Positions 34,417-48,439 of a DNA stretch of 64,000 nucleotides are shown here, one piece after another (position 1 is the first letter of the stretch; each line of letters opens with the position of its first letter). The DNA comes from Emydura subglobosa. Lineage: Eukaryota > Chordata > Testudines > Chelidae. The translations under genes were made by a program, and so were the position numbers. Location: assembly GCA_007922225.1 (NCBI GenBank), contig ML679963.1, positions 4,960,624 to 5,024,623 of the forward strand, read 5' to 3'. Below the pieces are notes generated by a model. That model was not told where the DNA came from and did no database searches. It saw nothing but the letters and a program-made list of their open reading frames with translations.

Positions 34417-35389
34417 GCGTCAGTTGAATTGGTGGACAGATTGAAAGGAGAACAGTACATTTTTCAATTTCTTCTGACATGTATTTATTAATAAAAAAGG
34501 GAATATGATGACTAGATTTCCATCAGAGACACTCCTCACAAAAAACCATTGTGCACATAGTTCTTTTAAATAAATTGTAAGAAATCTAACAAACATATTT
34601 TGTTTTCTTCCTGATTGTGACAAAAATAAAGAAGATAAAAACCTTCTGACAATTTTTATTTATTTAATGAATTACATCAATAAATTTACAAAAGATGGTA
34701 GTCTGTTTAGCCAGGCCTATTAAAAGCATTAAGATTTGAACACTGGCTGTTAAAATGAGTAAATGGCAACATTGCAAAGTTAAAAAAATGCCAAAAAACA
34801 TTTTCCAGAGTACTAGGATTGTAACAATACCATTAATGAGGGCAAAGAGGTTTTAATGCAATTTGCACATTCTAAAGTTTCAAAAAGAGGTTTTGAGTTA
34901 GTACATTATTAATGTGCTGAACATCTGGAACTGTGTAAGAGCCATAGACATTGAGCAAGTGCAGGGTTTCCCTACTAGGTCTGATGCTGACTGATTTCCT
35001 CCCTAGTGAAATGCTTGTTTTAAGAAGTTTGAGACAGTAAAATGACAATATCCAGATAAAAGATAAACATTCCACAGTATCTCTTTGTGAGATGTAAGGA
35101 AATAAATTAAAATCTATTAAGTTTGTGGAGTCAGAAGGTGAATTTAGAAAATTAAATATGAAAATCAGATTAATTCACACCTTAAGTTATAGTACTGTCA
35201 TACTGGAGCTTTCAGATTTAGTTTTGGGATCTGATATTTACCTACTGTAATTATGGGTAATTTACGTTGGATTACATGCTGGAGTTTTTTTTTCCTTTTG
35301 CACTTTAAAAGAAAGCACTTACATTTTTTCCTGTTCCTATGTAAACATCTCTTTGTTTGCTGATGTTTTCTCAAACACTTTTGGAGACA

Positions 35390-35502
35390 ATCATGCAAAC
35401 TCTTAAGCATGCAAGTGAATCAATTCATTTTTGTAGTGCCATTAACTTAAATGGGAGTATTTGTTTGAGTAACTTTATTCTCATGCTTAAGTGTTTGAAG
35501 GT
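35390..35502. mobile_element. Palindromic MITE remnant
   Basis: The words caaactcttaagcatgcaag and the complement of tcatgcttaagtgtttgaag face each other about 80 bases apart, around the same agcatg..ttaag core as the element at 9258-9427. Likely the same or a related family. Confidence 0.5.
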
Positions 35503-35942
35503 TCAGATACTTTTGTATGCACCCGCCATGTTTTATTACAGAATATTTTTCCCTTTTAGGTGACGTATGAAAATGCTGGGGAAAAGTCAAGGTTATATAG
35601 TTATATGTATAATTTTCACTTATCTGTATAGTCCGTTACCACCTCTAATGAGCTAGGCAATGAAATGTGATTGTTTTAAGTATCATAATTATGGCTAATA
35701 TCCAAGACGGAAGAATATCAAGCAGTGGGACAGAAAACTATCAAGTGGAACATGAGCTAGCTTGGCTTCTAAATAGGCTGGTAAACTAGAGCTATGTTTG
35801 TAAATTAATGGCTGGTGTTCACTTTTTATAAAGCATTTGCTCATTATTCTTGAGGGTACAGAGTTTTCTTCCTTTGGAAGTATAGCCTTAATTTGCTTAA
35901 GCCAAACAGCTGCAATTACATTCAGTACAAATGAAACCTTTT

Positions 35943-35963
35943 AAAAAAAAAAAAAAAAAAAAA
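35943..35963. repeat. Poly(A) tract, about 21 A
   Basis: Uninterrupted A run; no retroelement body could be recognised upstream of it. Confidence 0.9.
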
Positions 35964-36095
35964 GGCTATTGGGAGCATTTTGCTGTCATACCTGCTAACC
36001 CCAATTCTGTATAAATATCTAAACAAAAGCAGAGAGAAATGATAGATGAGTAACTAAACATGTGGGTAGTGCCATGTGTCTCCTGGCTGGCACTA

Positions 36096-36165
36096 AGGAC
36101 CTGATCCAATGCCCACTGGAGTCTTTCCAGTGACTTCAGAGTGCTTGGTTAGGTTCTGTGATACC
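36096..36165. mobile_element. Short palindromic MITE remnant
   Basis: The words ggacctgatccaatgcccac and tggagtctttccagtgactt match the common reptile element with a cctgatccaa end and a short inverted core. Only part of it remains. Confidence 0.45.
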
Positions 36166-39164
36166 AAGGTGTGACCCCTTTTTGGCCATGCTGATTGAAA
36201 ACGAGCGCTGATTGCCAATTTCTAAAGCTGTGTTTTTTGCCTTATTCTATTTAGAAACATCATAAAGCTAGGAAAGTGATTTTAGTTTGATACTTTAATG
36301 CCTGGCAGGAGGCATAGTTTTGAGGACAAAAAAGGGGACCAAAGAAGCCAGATTTTTAGTGACTTTAAAAAAAAAAAAATCCACATTTGTGCTTAATGTA
36401 GAGATGGAATTTGTTACTAGTTATCAATTCTTTTTCAAGATTCTTCTTTAATGGATTTCTCTCTGATTTTTATCTCAGCTTCTATTTGTTCTATGCATGG
36501 TTTCAGGTCCATAAATCATGTATAACATCTTTATTTTCACTCTTTTTAGCCTCAATTTTTTTCTAACAGTTTCAGGCTCTGCAATACAACTACCTTGCTT
36601 CAGGGCATTGCACCCATTTCACAGAACAATTTTCAGACTTACTGTGCAATACTGGCTAACATAACTCCAAGATAACGTAACACAAGATAAGGGAGCCTTT
36701 ACACTTCTTATTGTGATTCCTGAAACTTAAAGATATCTGCAGTTCAGCATTTTTCGTTCACTTTGACATAATTGAAGAATATGGTGAAAAATTAAATTAT
36801 TTCAGTTAGCCATCTGCAGTGTCTAAAATCAGTTTGTGTGATAGGAGTTGGGGGGGAAGGGAGGAGAAAGGGACGGGCAAGTCTGAGTGATATTAAATCC
36901 AGGATGGAGGACTGGAGATAGGAAATAGTGAACATGTATGTTACTTGCACACACACAGCTGAATTAGACAACAAGGCTTCTGTAACTAGAAATACAATCT
37001 CTGTCCTCAAATTGTCTGTTGTAAGCCACCTACTTTAATGCCATCAGCTCATTCATGTCACTTCACCAATCTTCAATTTAGGAAGGAACTGACAGTTCAC
37101 ATCTTTGCAAAATCAATTTTTGTGCCATCCAAGAGGCCCGCAGCAACCATATTTCCTTTGGCTCAGAAAGGCAAAACAAGTTCAGAATAGCACTTCAGAT
37201 GAATAACTGACATGCTGTTAAGTACACAACCGTAAGAAATAACTTAAATTTTTTAAAGCTGATACCTGTTTTGTTGTAAAGAATAGTTATTATTTTTTCA
37301 CTTGCCTCAGATCATTTTTTAATCTGTCAAGTTGGTTTCTTTGCTTGGTTGGTTACTACTAATGGCTAGTGTAGGTATTGACCATCCAGGTTTCATACTG
37401 AGAAAGCAGTTGCAAAAAAGTGACCGTAATCCATTGGTTGATATCAGGTATTTTATTTAACTCTTTTCCTGTCAATCCCTTACAAAAACATCTCTTGAAA
37501 CGTGACTGAGTTTCAGCAGAATACTTGTATTTATTATGATATGACTGTAATGGGTAGGCCTTGATCTAAACCTTTTCTTTACTAGCAGAAGTTTATAAGG
37601 AGAGAATTCCAAAAAGCTTCAGAGGATTCCAAAGGATAGGAAAATCTTTTGAGGGAATGGTAAACTAAAATGCTCAAGGAGAAAGGAGTGGGGTTAACTT
37701 CCTCTTCCCTTTTTGGGAATACTGAAGCAGAAATAGAAACCTGAAACTCTGCGGGCATGCAAACTTGCTTATATGGAGGAGCGGTATAGACTCCGGGACT
37801 AGTTTAGAAAAGGCTATACAATTTGGGTTGGAGGATCAATTGCTCATCAGGAGATTGTACACTCTTGTTTGTATTTCCTCATTCCTACCAAAACCTGAGT
37901 GGTGGTGGTGTTTATGGGAGAAGAGGTGTAGCTCAAATGTCTTGGACTGGGGAAGAGGTCAGTCACAGAAAGAAAATAATCAGGTGGCAAACGTTCCATT
38001 TCTCTCAGTGGAGTATAGCAACAGAAGCCATATTAGGTAAGAAGCTGCCCAACAGCTCTGCTTCCTTCTGTGAGAAGAGAGGGTAAGACTCTTTCTCATT
38101 TGTTCACCATATCAGAACACACAGCATTTTTCATCACTTATGATGAAACTAGTCACTGGATTAAAAAGCCAACATGCCTCATGAACTTTTGTCCTTATTA
38201 AGATTACACGAGCTACCATTTTTGTAGGAAATACTCTTTGTCTTGCTGTGACCACTTCTATGTCTGTCTGTCTCTTTATATTTACCTTGATGTTATCTCT
38301 CAGGCTCCATGTAATTTAAGTTTTATTCATTATTTGTGACTGCAATGAAAGTAAAACAGTCTATGACATTTGTCAGTTTTTTGGTTCTTTATGCAATCTA
38401 TCATCAACATGATACCTAAGCATTATATAAAAAAAATTCTATTTATCTGAAGATACTCATTACTCTCCTCCCTACCTAACGCCACCATCTTAAGTGAATT
38501 TGATACATCTTTTAATGAGAAATGTTGTTACCATATTACTTTTTCTGGGGAAGATTATCTTGAAAACATGAGTCTTGCACTGGATCTTATAAGTGCCAAG
38601 AGATGAACTCATCCTGATCTTCAGTAGTAGCATATTCTGTAGCCAAGGATTCTGAACCCTGAGAACTGTCAGTTGAAACACCCTCAGCCACTGCAGTGGA
38701 GTATGGAAGAAGAGGTGATCTTTGAATTGCCTATTAAAGGCTTCCCTGGCTTTTCAGAGATAATTACCAGGACCTTGAAATGGGTATGGAGTGCAATACC
38801 TGCATACGCTTTTAGTAATAATCAGTATGGTATTGGTCATATAAAGCAACATAGAGATGGAGTAATGAAGGATTTTCAATCTAATCTCTCTGCTATTTCC
38901 AGAATTAAATCTGGATTCTTGATGATGAGACATTGGTTACCATCACTTACCTTATAACTCTGAATCCTTGAATGGAACTTCTTTTAAAAATAGGTAGAGT
39001 GAGGTACTGCATCACTACTGCAAGATCCTGTAATAATGGTAGTGGGTGAAGTTAATAATTAATTCATAGGAGGGATTTTTCTTGAGCATATTTAGACTCA
39101 AACATTGCAAGCTTTTAAGTGATCTGAAAAGGTATTATTGGACCAAATATTTTGCCTTCATTGC

Positions 39165-39830
39165 AGTCTTAACTTGGGTTCAAACGCTGTTCTGGATAAC
39201 GCGCTCTGGTTTCATACATCTACCTGCCTCTATTTGTGATATATGGCAAGGCAGACACCACACCCCACAGGGCAGACTCTGCTAACCCTATTGCTAACCC
39301 AAGGTAACTATAGTGAAAACATCCAGTCACGGCCAGGCACAACAATCAGTACATGATGATCCTCCAATTCCTTCCCACAAACCCTCGGAAATCCATGTCT
39401 GAGTATGTCTTGCCATCTGTCTGTGCTCTGACCCCTGACCAGAAGTGTTTTACCAACATATGCCACTGCTCAGGATCCTCAGTCCCACCCAGCTGCTTAC
39501 CTGTTTGTAGTTTCTCCAGCCTCACTCATCTCCTGTGTTTGATACAGCAGAAAAATGCCCAATAAGAAGCCTGTGTATCAGCATGTAGCCACCTTGCTGA
39601 AGGATGACACCAGAATTGTGGTGTATTTTTGAGCCAAAGTCGTCATTTTAACTCTTCAAAGAATGCCATTGAACTGTACAATGGCATGTCTCAGCAGCGG
39701 TTGACTGATCATAGGATCAAGTGGGGGTCTGAGCAGCAGTGCAGGGAGAGGATATGGGGACTCGACCCCTAGTGCCCACCCCCGCTCCCCCTGCACAAAA
39801 AACCTAAAAAAAAAAAAAAAACCCACTAAG
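39165..39830. repeat. Unclassified GC-richer repeat-like block ending in a poly(A) tract
   Basis: A stretch of distinctly higher GC than the flanks, ending in cccctgcacaaaaaacct and an A run at about 39806-39821 followed by ccc. The A run suggests a retroposed sequence on the + strand. Open frames on both strands (for example 39353-39565 and, on the minus strand, 39656-40087) show no family that I can name. It may be a reptile repeat or an old retrocopy. Confidence 0.35.
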
Positions 39831-41369
39831 AGGACAGACAGCTCAAAAAGGAAGAGGACTTCATCCTGGGAAGGGATCTTTGGCCCCATATTGCAAGATC
39901 TCTTACTTGATCCAGGCCACGCAGAGCTCAGCAGCATGGAGAGGCCCCACACAGAAGTAGGATGGACACAACATCTCAGCTGGGTAAGATGTGCATAGCC
40001 ATCTTTGTAATCATTATGAAGAATATTACAGAATACCTGAGTTTTAACTTGCTTCTTCCGTTGTGAGCTGATGCTGTGACATTGCACTCAGTTAGTGTCC
40101 TTCCCCTCACTTCTCCCACATGTGCTGCTTAAAATGACAGATGAGCAGAGAAAAAAAATTGGAAAGTGGCACCTGACAGTGACTGAATGCAGTAGCATTT
40201 TTTAAATGAGAAAGCATTAATACAAAAATAAAAAGCTTTATGGCCATAGCCCAGTCAAAATGTAACTTGCCATAAGAATTCTTAAGAGCACTACTATCCA
40301 AATACCCTCCAGGATGTTAAGGTACCCTCCCACTAGTGCAGAATCCAGTTTACTAATGATTTTATTTTGCCCCATTCCTGGAGGGTGTTTGGTTTGTTTT
40401 GTTTTTGTTTTTGTTCAGTGAAAATCCCAAGCAGTCTCTGAGATCGGTAAGGCAAGCGTCCTTCTACCTCTGTAACTGGCAAGCCATCTCCAGTCATGTA
40501 TTAATTCATCTGTCACAAGGTGCAGAAAGATTTCATTTGCGTAGCTGGAAGGTCTCCTTCTTGAGTCCTGGAATAAGTGGTCCTTTTTCTATTTTGGTAC
40601 CTGAAGAAGCATGACATCTTGTAAAGTTTCAGTAGCCTGAAAAGGGCTTAACATAATCACAAGTGCTGTTCTGTCCCAGGACCTGGACACTCCCCACCCT
40701 CCCATGCCCATCTTCCTTGCCCCAAAATAAATCTTTGGTAGACTTGGAAGTTAAAATTAACTCAGTGTTTCCTTTTTCTTAAAGGAATACTCCTTTACTC
40801 AGCTTCAGATCAGGCAGAAGTTTGCTGGGGAAGAGCATCAGGAAAGAGAACAGCTTTCTTTTAAGATAAAAGTTATTTATTATTCGTGGCTGTGTATGTG
40901 GATTATAAAATTATAGGATACTCACAAACTTTTCTTCCATGTGTCAGGACCAAGTGTAGAAGTATTAGACTTGTTAAGGGGTGTGACAGAAGCCTAGAAA
41001 ATCTGAGTGTCAGTAGTAAAAGGTTTCAGAATTTGAGGTCAAAGTGATGGAAGTCCAGGGATGACCTGCTCATGGAGTTGCATAAGGACTACTCCAGGCA
41101 ATTGGAAAAGCACTATCAAGAGCATATAGGCCAAGCCAAAAAGCAAAGGAAGGAAGACATGGAGTCTAAGAAGCTGCTGGCAAAGTATCTCTGCTATAAA
41201 TGGGAGATGAGGATGTTTTTCAGAGGAATATGTTTGAAAGACTATTCAGGCTCATGAGCCCTGTGACTTCACTTCAGTATTACCGTGTCCTGATTATGGC
41301 ATTATCCTTTTCTCTGGGTTTGACATATGCAGCCTTGCCCTGCTAATATCCATTGAGTGCTGCTGCAAA

Positions 41370-41970
41370 GATCATTTTCCTAGCTTTGACCATGCCACTC
41401 CTCTCTTTGCATCACTAGTCTGGTTCTCCTTTCTCTACCACGTCAAACATAAGTCACTTGTCTTCACTTTCAAGGCCCTTCACTTCCTTTGCTCTCCCTA
41501 GCTATCATCTCTCATTCAGTATTGAGAGGTCGACTCCTGTTTCTGATTGGCCCATGATGTCAGCCTCCATTGTCCACATGCTAAATTTCTAAACAAACGC
41601 CTTTGTTTTTAATCCTATGATGTTCCTCACGTGTCAGGGGAGCTCCCCATAAATAACTGTAAAGCTACCTCATTAACCTCCTTCAGATTCTTCCTTAAAA
41701 CTCTCCTTTGCCATGATGCGTAAGAAAAACTTGGCAACGATTAGACCATTGTGTACTGAGAGTCCTGCATAATATGCTGACCAATATTCTCATCCTTTCC
41801 TGGTACTCCCCCATCAATTTGTCTTTATCCATCTGTTGTCTCTTGTCTTATATTTGGATGGAACTTCTCCAGGGCAGGGACCTTTTTATTCTGTTTGCAC
41901 AGAACCTAGCACATGGGACTTTTTGTCCACCGCTAGGACTGCAGGAGCTACGGTAATGTAAAAAATAAAA
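41370..41970 (+). mobile_element. L2-type LINE 3' end fragment
   Basis: In order and in the expected spacing: ccatgccactcctctctttg, cactttcaaggcccttcact and gctctccctagctatcatct (end of the L2 ORF2 region), then the 3' UTR words cttctccagggcagggacct and gcacagaacctagcacatgg, ending gagctacggtaatgtaaaaa. Diverged and without an intact frame. The 3' tail matches those at 49060-49165 and 60765-60865. Confidence 0.6.
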
Positions 41971-43039
41971 GAAACCCGACATCTGGTCTTAAGAGATGAA
42001 AAAGTAACCACTGAAAAGTCAGTATTAGACAACAGTTGCTATGTAACAATAAGAGCATCTGAAACACCACTGGAATAACTGTAGTGGCTGTGTGATAACT
42101 GTTACATAACTCGAAGCTGGTATAAAGGAGATCTCTACATTTTCCTCTCTCTACATTAAAGATTGATCTAAAATATGTTCATTTGTAGTTTAAATCTAAT
42201 CATATTCTGTTAAGAATTTGGCTTTGTAAACTATTTTAAAAAGAATTTTAAGTTAACTTTTAACTCTTATCTTCCTCATTATTAGCAGAGTATCTAATAG
42301 TGTAGGATATCTGCATGTGAGCACCAGTCTCCTTATACAACTGTCTGTTGCAACAGTTCTTGTCATATATATCTACTTTACTGTAGTTGGGAACCCAGCG
42401 CACCTCCATTTTGAACATTCAAGAGCACATTTTTGTAATACCCTAAATGCTTACCTTTCCAGAGTGGCGCCACAATGGAAGTTGAGTCTATTTAAATTAT
42501 ATATAATTTATATATGACTTACTAACTGTCTATAAAGATGATTTTATCATTTACATTATATAGTGTTTGAGGACAGGATGAGTTTGTTTAGTGTTGCTGT
42601 ATTGTTGGTGGAAAAATATTTTTACAGTGTACTGTCATCCATTATAAAACGGTAGCGTGCAGCTGTTCCCAAGGATGTGAAAATGAGAGCAGAGCCCTGG
42701 GTGTTGAAGAGCCATGGTAGTCCTGACAAAATGAATACCTACTGTGATTGGGCAGTTTAGATGTGGGCCAGCTGCTAGAATTCCCTGGGGCAGCCACTGA
42801 CAGCAGTTAAAATTTGTGTTTAATTTGCATAATACTAATATGGTGCTCTCAGGAGACTTCAGGGTATGGTTTGAGTGCTGCGCTATCCTCATGCCATAGA
42901 TGGTGAAGAATGATGGGTACCTTTTACAGCCTATTGAACAGTCACAGTGATCAGCAGGGTCTTGTAATTTCTAAAGTGTCCTGTGGACTTGCTTTTTACA
43001 TGGGGCAGATACTTTTTAACAACATCTGCACAGCACATA

Positions 43040-43980
43040 AAAGAGAATCTGCAGCGACAGTCAGTGGCAGGTTATTAGACATAATGTCCAAAAAATTACA
43101 TGCCATGCTGGTCGATGAGCTTTTTTCCCCCTGAATTTCACACCCTGCATAGCAGTCTAGTTTAATATTTTATTATGCTGTTAGTTTAAATATCTTGAAC
43201 ATACTGCATCAGGAAAATAAAGTAAAATCCATTATTGTTTCTCACTTCTTGGTTCTGGCTTGTTAAATTGCAGCATGCTGAATTGGAGTGTCTTGCTTAA
43301 CACATGGTCTGATTAACACATTTTACTTGCACATTGTTCTCATCATTTAAGCAGCAATTGCATGGGAAATGAGGTTTGTCACAGTTAAGAAGTGTGCTGC
43401 ACTCGGCTTTTTAATGTCAGAGTTCAATTAGTAAATAATAAACATTTGCAATCATTAAATTTTTCTCCTCACATGCTCTCTACTGAAAAGAAAGCAGGAG
43501 TAAAAACAAGAGTTAGTAATAAATAGCAGTGCAACCTAGAAACATTTCTTTGTTAAATAAAACTGCTGTATACGTCTTGCCTGGGTCGCTTTGACCTTAC
43601 CATTGTTCTGTACCACTGCAGCCTACAGAGTTCCCGCTCCCTTTGGCATTTCTTAAAGGTTCACTGCCTGATGTGATTGAGATGTGAAAAATCAATGTAC
43701 CAGTAGACTGATCACAATCTTATGATGTTTATATTCAAACTCCTATCTTTGAGGTTTATTATTAATGCATTCATGAACAAAGGTAAGATGTCAGCTAAAG
43801 CAGATAAATTTGCAATGTTAAACAATTTATTGCAGTATTGATAGCTTTCCATGACCTTCTAAATTTATATAGGTTGCATTGTGTCAACATTCATACAGCC
43901 CAGTTGTCAGATGTCGCACACCACAAATGCAATTAATATTAATTTTCATCCTATAGACTCTCTAGTTTCTTATAACAGAA
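43040..43980. promoter_or_regulatory. Candidate conserved non-coding region in intron 14
   Basis: About 900 bases free of recognisable repeats and rich in AT-core words (gttcaattagtaaataataa, gcaattaatattaattttca, aagcagcaattgcatgggaa). In vertebrates BRIP1 lies next to TBX2 and TBX4, developmental genes with large regulatory domains, so distal enhancers in BRIP1 introns are plausible. Nothing in the sequence proves this. Confidence 0.25.
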
Positions 43981-44654
43981 CACATCACTATCTGAGAGCC
44001 TAGGACAGAGGCAAAGGATTGCATTGGCATGTTGTCTAGACTGATTTTTCACCTCTTAGTATTCTATCCAGGTCATGTTTGAGACAGAATGAAAAGATCT
44101 GCACTGTTTCAGCCCATGCTGTGCTGTTCTGTGGGGGGAAAAAAACCGAAAACCTTCAGTTTTATCTTCCACTATCACTAAATTCAGATATGTATATCAT
44201 AATTTGTGTGTGTCTGTGTAGTAAACACTAACAACCTTAAGCAAGAGTCTAAAGGGGGTTATCACCTTGAGGGACGTAACTTTCACACAAAAGAGAAAAC
44301 AGCCCTGAATACTTAATAATACTTATTAAAGTAGCATATTATGCATCAACAAATATAACCACACATAAAAAAATTTGAATTGTTACACATATTGAAAATC
44401 ATATATTTAGGTATCTTGGTAATTTTTTTTCCTACTTTAACGTGAAGTTAATAGGCTTTTGAAATCCATGCCTGAAACTAAGCTCCTAATCAAATGGGAA
44501 GTAGTGTATATTTACATTAAAATTTAATCAGTGGTGTAGTATATTCACTGCATTCTAATGCAGATGGAAAATTCACAAAATAGTCTTTTTAAAATTGTTT
44601 AAATGTTTATACCAATATAAAGAGTTGCAAGAAAAATAATTTTTCATATTCAAC

Positions 44655-44830
44655 ACAGGATTCCTTGGTTCCATTCCTGGTGCTGCTGCTGACTTACTGA
44701 ATGACCTAGACTGACTCTCAATTTCTCATGCCTCAACTTTTCCTGTTTGCAAAAAGAGTTTGTTGTGAGGCTTAATGTTTGTGAATTGCTTGAAAACTCT
44801 TGCATTAAAAGTCATGAGGACAGTTCAAAG
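44655..44830 (+). mobile_element. MIR-like CORE-SINE remnant
   Basis: The words tggttccattcctggtgctg, ctgacttactgaatgaccta and gcttaatgtttgtgaattgc follow MIR order (promoter-side region, core, 3' part). Strongly diverged. Confidence 0.5.
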
Positions 44831-45608
44831 TATTACTATATCTGTTTACTATAGGAGATGGATCTTACACCAAGATAGGGAGTGGAGGGAGTTGTTAGTA
44901 TAATGTTAGTTAGATATGTTAGTATAACGTTTTGTTTAATAATTACATAGTAAAGAAAAAACATCACCATTTACCCTACTTTATCAGTTCTTTATATGAA
45001 TCTGTTGGAAAAAAACCAAAATATCATCATTCCACACTCCACACAAAGGAAGACCCCAATTGGATTCTGATCCTGTACAGTTGGTCAGTGGCACTTTCTC
45101 TTGTGTAGATTCAGGGTTTACTAGGCTTCACCTTAATTTCTCAGATACATTGTCCAACTAAACAGTTCATGTATCCAACTTTGCTCATAGTGTTGTCTTC
45201 CTGAATTGTTTTTACCAAGCAAAAATCTGATTTAATGTCTTCAAAACAATGATTTAGGATGTCTAAATGACAATTTTGCTGGACCACTATAAAATTTCAA
45301 TGTCTTGAACTTGAAACTCCTTATAATTTCGTTTACTTTCTTCTTCCTAGGTATGGTCCCTGGGTTCAAGTCTGGTCAGAGTGAAATAATTTTTCAGAAT
45401 CAAATATTCTCAAAGCACTGTTAGTCCTTTTTTCAGATTTTCTACCTTGCAGGAATGTAGTAGCATCTTTTGACATAAACAGTGTAGGATCCTAGTGTAT
45501 GTTAAGTATGATTGCTGAAAAAAACCCTACAAAATAGATAAGGACTGCTAATTCCTTTTCTGCTGGTATGACATATACGTTTTGGGTCCTTATAACTCTT
45601 TAAAGGCC

Positions 45609-45700
45609 TTGGGCCAGATTTTTAAATGGTATAAATCAGCACAGTTTCATTGAAATCCATGGATTTACACCAGCATATACTGTCCGAGGGTCTGGCCTTC
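45609..45700. mobile_element. Short palindromic MITE
   Basis: The ends gggccagatttttaaatggt and the complement of actgtccgagggtctggcc pair, and the centre tttcattgaaatccatggat with ataaatcagc/ggatttacac on either side also pairs. A common non-autonomous element type in sauropsids. Confidence 0.65.
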
Positions 45701-46299
45701 AGTTTTCTCTCCTTAACTAGGTTATTGTACATGAACATTGTGAGATGGGTAATGTGTTTTTTTCCCCCTGTTGTAATTCATGTTTTATTCTCTTAAGAAA
45801 TCCTATCTGATCTCACATTTTTAAATAGTACTGTTAGATACTTTGATCTTGTCTACATCGCCCCGCAATTTGTACTATAGGGGTGTAGATATAGTGTTTG
45901 GCAGATTGTTTTAAACTTTCCTTCTAATGAAATCTTTAAATTATGTAGTTTTCCACTGGGTAAGACTAGTTTCTTCTTGATTAATTGCTGTTGACTGAAG
46001 TGCAGGGTGCTAATTTGATAACATTGGTGAGGGATCGCCATTTGCATTGACTTAATTGTAGAAAGACTTTCTCGCTTTGCATTTCAGTATTTTAACATTG
46101 GTTTCATTCTGTAACTTGGACCTAAATTACCCTAAAAGATGTTATGTGATTAACCTCACCCCGACACAACAGAAGCTTTTAACCAGGTTTTAGATGCTAG
46201 ATTGATATTTTCCTTTTAAATTATAATTAACTTTTCTTCAGGTTACCCACTCAGAATTAACCACTTCACAAAACTTCTGGTGATTGAGTTAAAAAGGGA

Positions 46300-46495
46300 T
46301 TGAGAATGGGAGATTTTTACCTCCAGTTCTGTCGTTGACGTGCTGTATGACGTTAGGCAAGTTGCTTAACCTCTCTTTCTTTCCTTCTTTTCAGTGTCCC
46401 ATTCTGTAAATGGAGGTGATACCCACCTTTATAAAGTGCTTTGAGATCTATAGATCAAAAGTGCTATATAAATACTTAGTTATATTATTTTTCTC
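46300..46495 (+). mobile_element. MIR/L2-like SINE remnant
   Basis: Shows gcaagttgcttaacctctct, cccattctgtaaatggaggt, cctttataaagtgctttgag and aaaagtgctatataaatact in order, which matches MIR/CORE-SINE sequence from the core to the 3' end. One of the better-kept ancient SINE copies here. Confidence 0.7.
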
Positions 46496-46739
46496 TGTTA
46501 ACAAGGGAAGGAGACTAAAAGCCAGATCCCACTATTACCATCCTACTGTTGGAACCAGTTCCCCAGGATACACATCTAGCTGCTTCAGTTTACTGTGTGA
46601 GCTGCACAACATTCTCAGACTTGGTTGGCCCAAGGCGTAGGACCACAAGTCTGTTTTGAATTGGTTTTCCCACATGGCACTGTGCGTTACTGCTAATATG
46701 CCATCAAGCCAATCCTCTCTCTCTTTCTTTCCCCCACCC

Positions 46740-46760
46740 CTTGTTTGTTTGTTTGTTTTG
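46740..46760. repeat. (TTTG)n simple repeat
   Basis: About five tandem TTTG units. Confidence 0.85.
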
Positions 46761-48439
46761 TTCTGGAAAAAGGAGGTCAAGTGTTGACTGAACTTGTTTT
46801 TTTGACAACTGGTGAGGGAGAGGACAGCAGCGTGGAGTGCTAACCTTATTACAGAACAAATATATTGTATTTAAAAGTCATGTTTGATTTGGAGCCAACT
46901 TCTAAATAGTCCTTTTTAAATTACTTTCACTGACAGAATTATTTGTAAACGACATTGTTGACTCATTAGTAAGCAGAACAATATAGATAGTCTAGGGTAA
47001 ATGTTTATACATATAAGTAATACTGTAGCACAGGAAACTGTTGCCTTAGTAGACTTTAAAACCACAAAAGAACCAGATTGCTTAGAAATAACTGTGATAG
47101 ATCTAAATGATTTAGTGTTTCAAAGGTTTCCCAAATTGTTTTGAGAAAAAATGTACAAAATTTGGATAAATGGCTACTTTAACAGAGGAAGCAACATATT
47201 AACCGTGTTATTCCAGAGTCTTTAGCATGCAAAACATTTCATTTTTCATTACTGTTGTCGCCGTTCATATTTTCCATTATTTAAGGGGGTTATTGAAAAA
47301 TTGATGGTATGTTGGTACCGGAGAGACATCCTGTAGGCTGCAGTGTTGATTTATGGCACATGGAACACAGTTCAGTGCTTCAGTTTTCTGCTGGTGAGCG
47401 GCACTTTGTCATTGTCTCTAAAGAAAAATCATACCAGTGAAATCCCTTGTGTTTCCCCCAAGTTGAGTGATGCATACTCTTTCTTCAAAAACAATGATGA
47501 ATTATTCACCTTTTATTGTGCTAATGTGTGCACATAGTGATCTTAACCTTGTTCATAGTACAGATTTTTTCACCATGTACAGGGTTTAGTTTAATTATGT
47601 GGTTATGTTGCTTTTTTTTTAACACACTATATGGGCCACGCCTGTGTGGCCAAGTCCAGATTTACCCCAAGTTTCCTAGCGTATGCAGATGTCTCTCATG
47701 TAGGTCTTGGTCATAATGTTGTTAGGGAAGAATATCTGATAGTGTTTGCTTACAGGAAATTGTTTCCCGAGAAATATAGATGCAGTATTTCAAAACTGAA
47801 AAGGACTGTTTCTTTTTCAAATGAATTCTTGAAGTTTACAGATACCTGTCTGCTGTGAGAAGGTTTATCTTTAAGTTGATTCTCTGTTGTTGCAATAGGG
47901 CGTGAAAGGTCTAAATGCATCAGTCTCTTGGGATAGCACTTAATAGTGTGGATTTCTTGTTGAGGGTAGCTCACTTTTGGGATGTGCTTAAAGAAAGCAG
48001 GGCAAGAGGGCAGAAGTTTCCACAATACAGAGGTCCACCTGTTAAGAATATTAAAAGTTTGTGTGATCTTTCTTCAGACACTGGAAGAAATTTAAAATGT
48101 CGGAAGGAATGTGTGATTTGGATACAGGTCTATTTTCAGCTTCTTGGATCCCATCTATAGGCTGATGACATCTCACACACAAAAAATCTAACTTCCTTTT
48201 TAGAAAAGAAAAGTGTATTAAGCATTTGATAGCTACTTGTTTTTTTAAATAAAAATACTTGTCTGTTAGTTGCAGCCTAAGCTCTCTTAAAATCCTTTTT
48301 CTTTTAACTATTTTCACTTTAAATATATGGACCTTCGCTTTATAGGCTTGAGTTATTTTCTGTTGTTCATTAATTTAAGTGATCTTTAAATTAATTTTAA
48401 TTCTCCAAATTTAAAGTAGATAGTCAGGGAAGGCAGAAT

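Noticed and set aside
39353..39565. Frame with an FTNICHCS-like sequence, considered as a PIH1-domain protein retrocopy
   Set aside because: The similarity covers only about ten residues from memory and does not extend up- or downstream.
39656..40087. 143-codon minus-strand open frame, the longest in the window
   Set aside because: It runs through the complement of a poly(A) tract (giving poly-Phe) and a repeat-like block; no recognisable domain, no splice or codon evidence.
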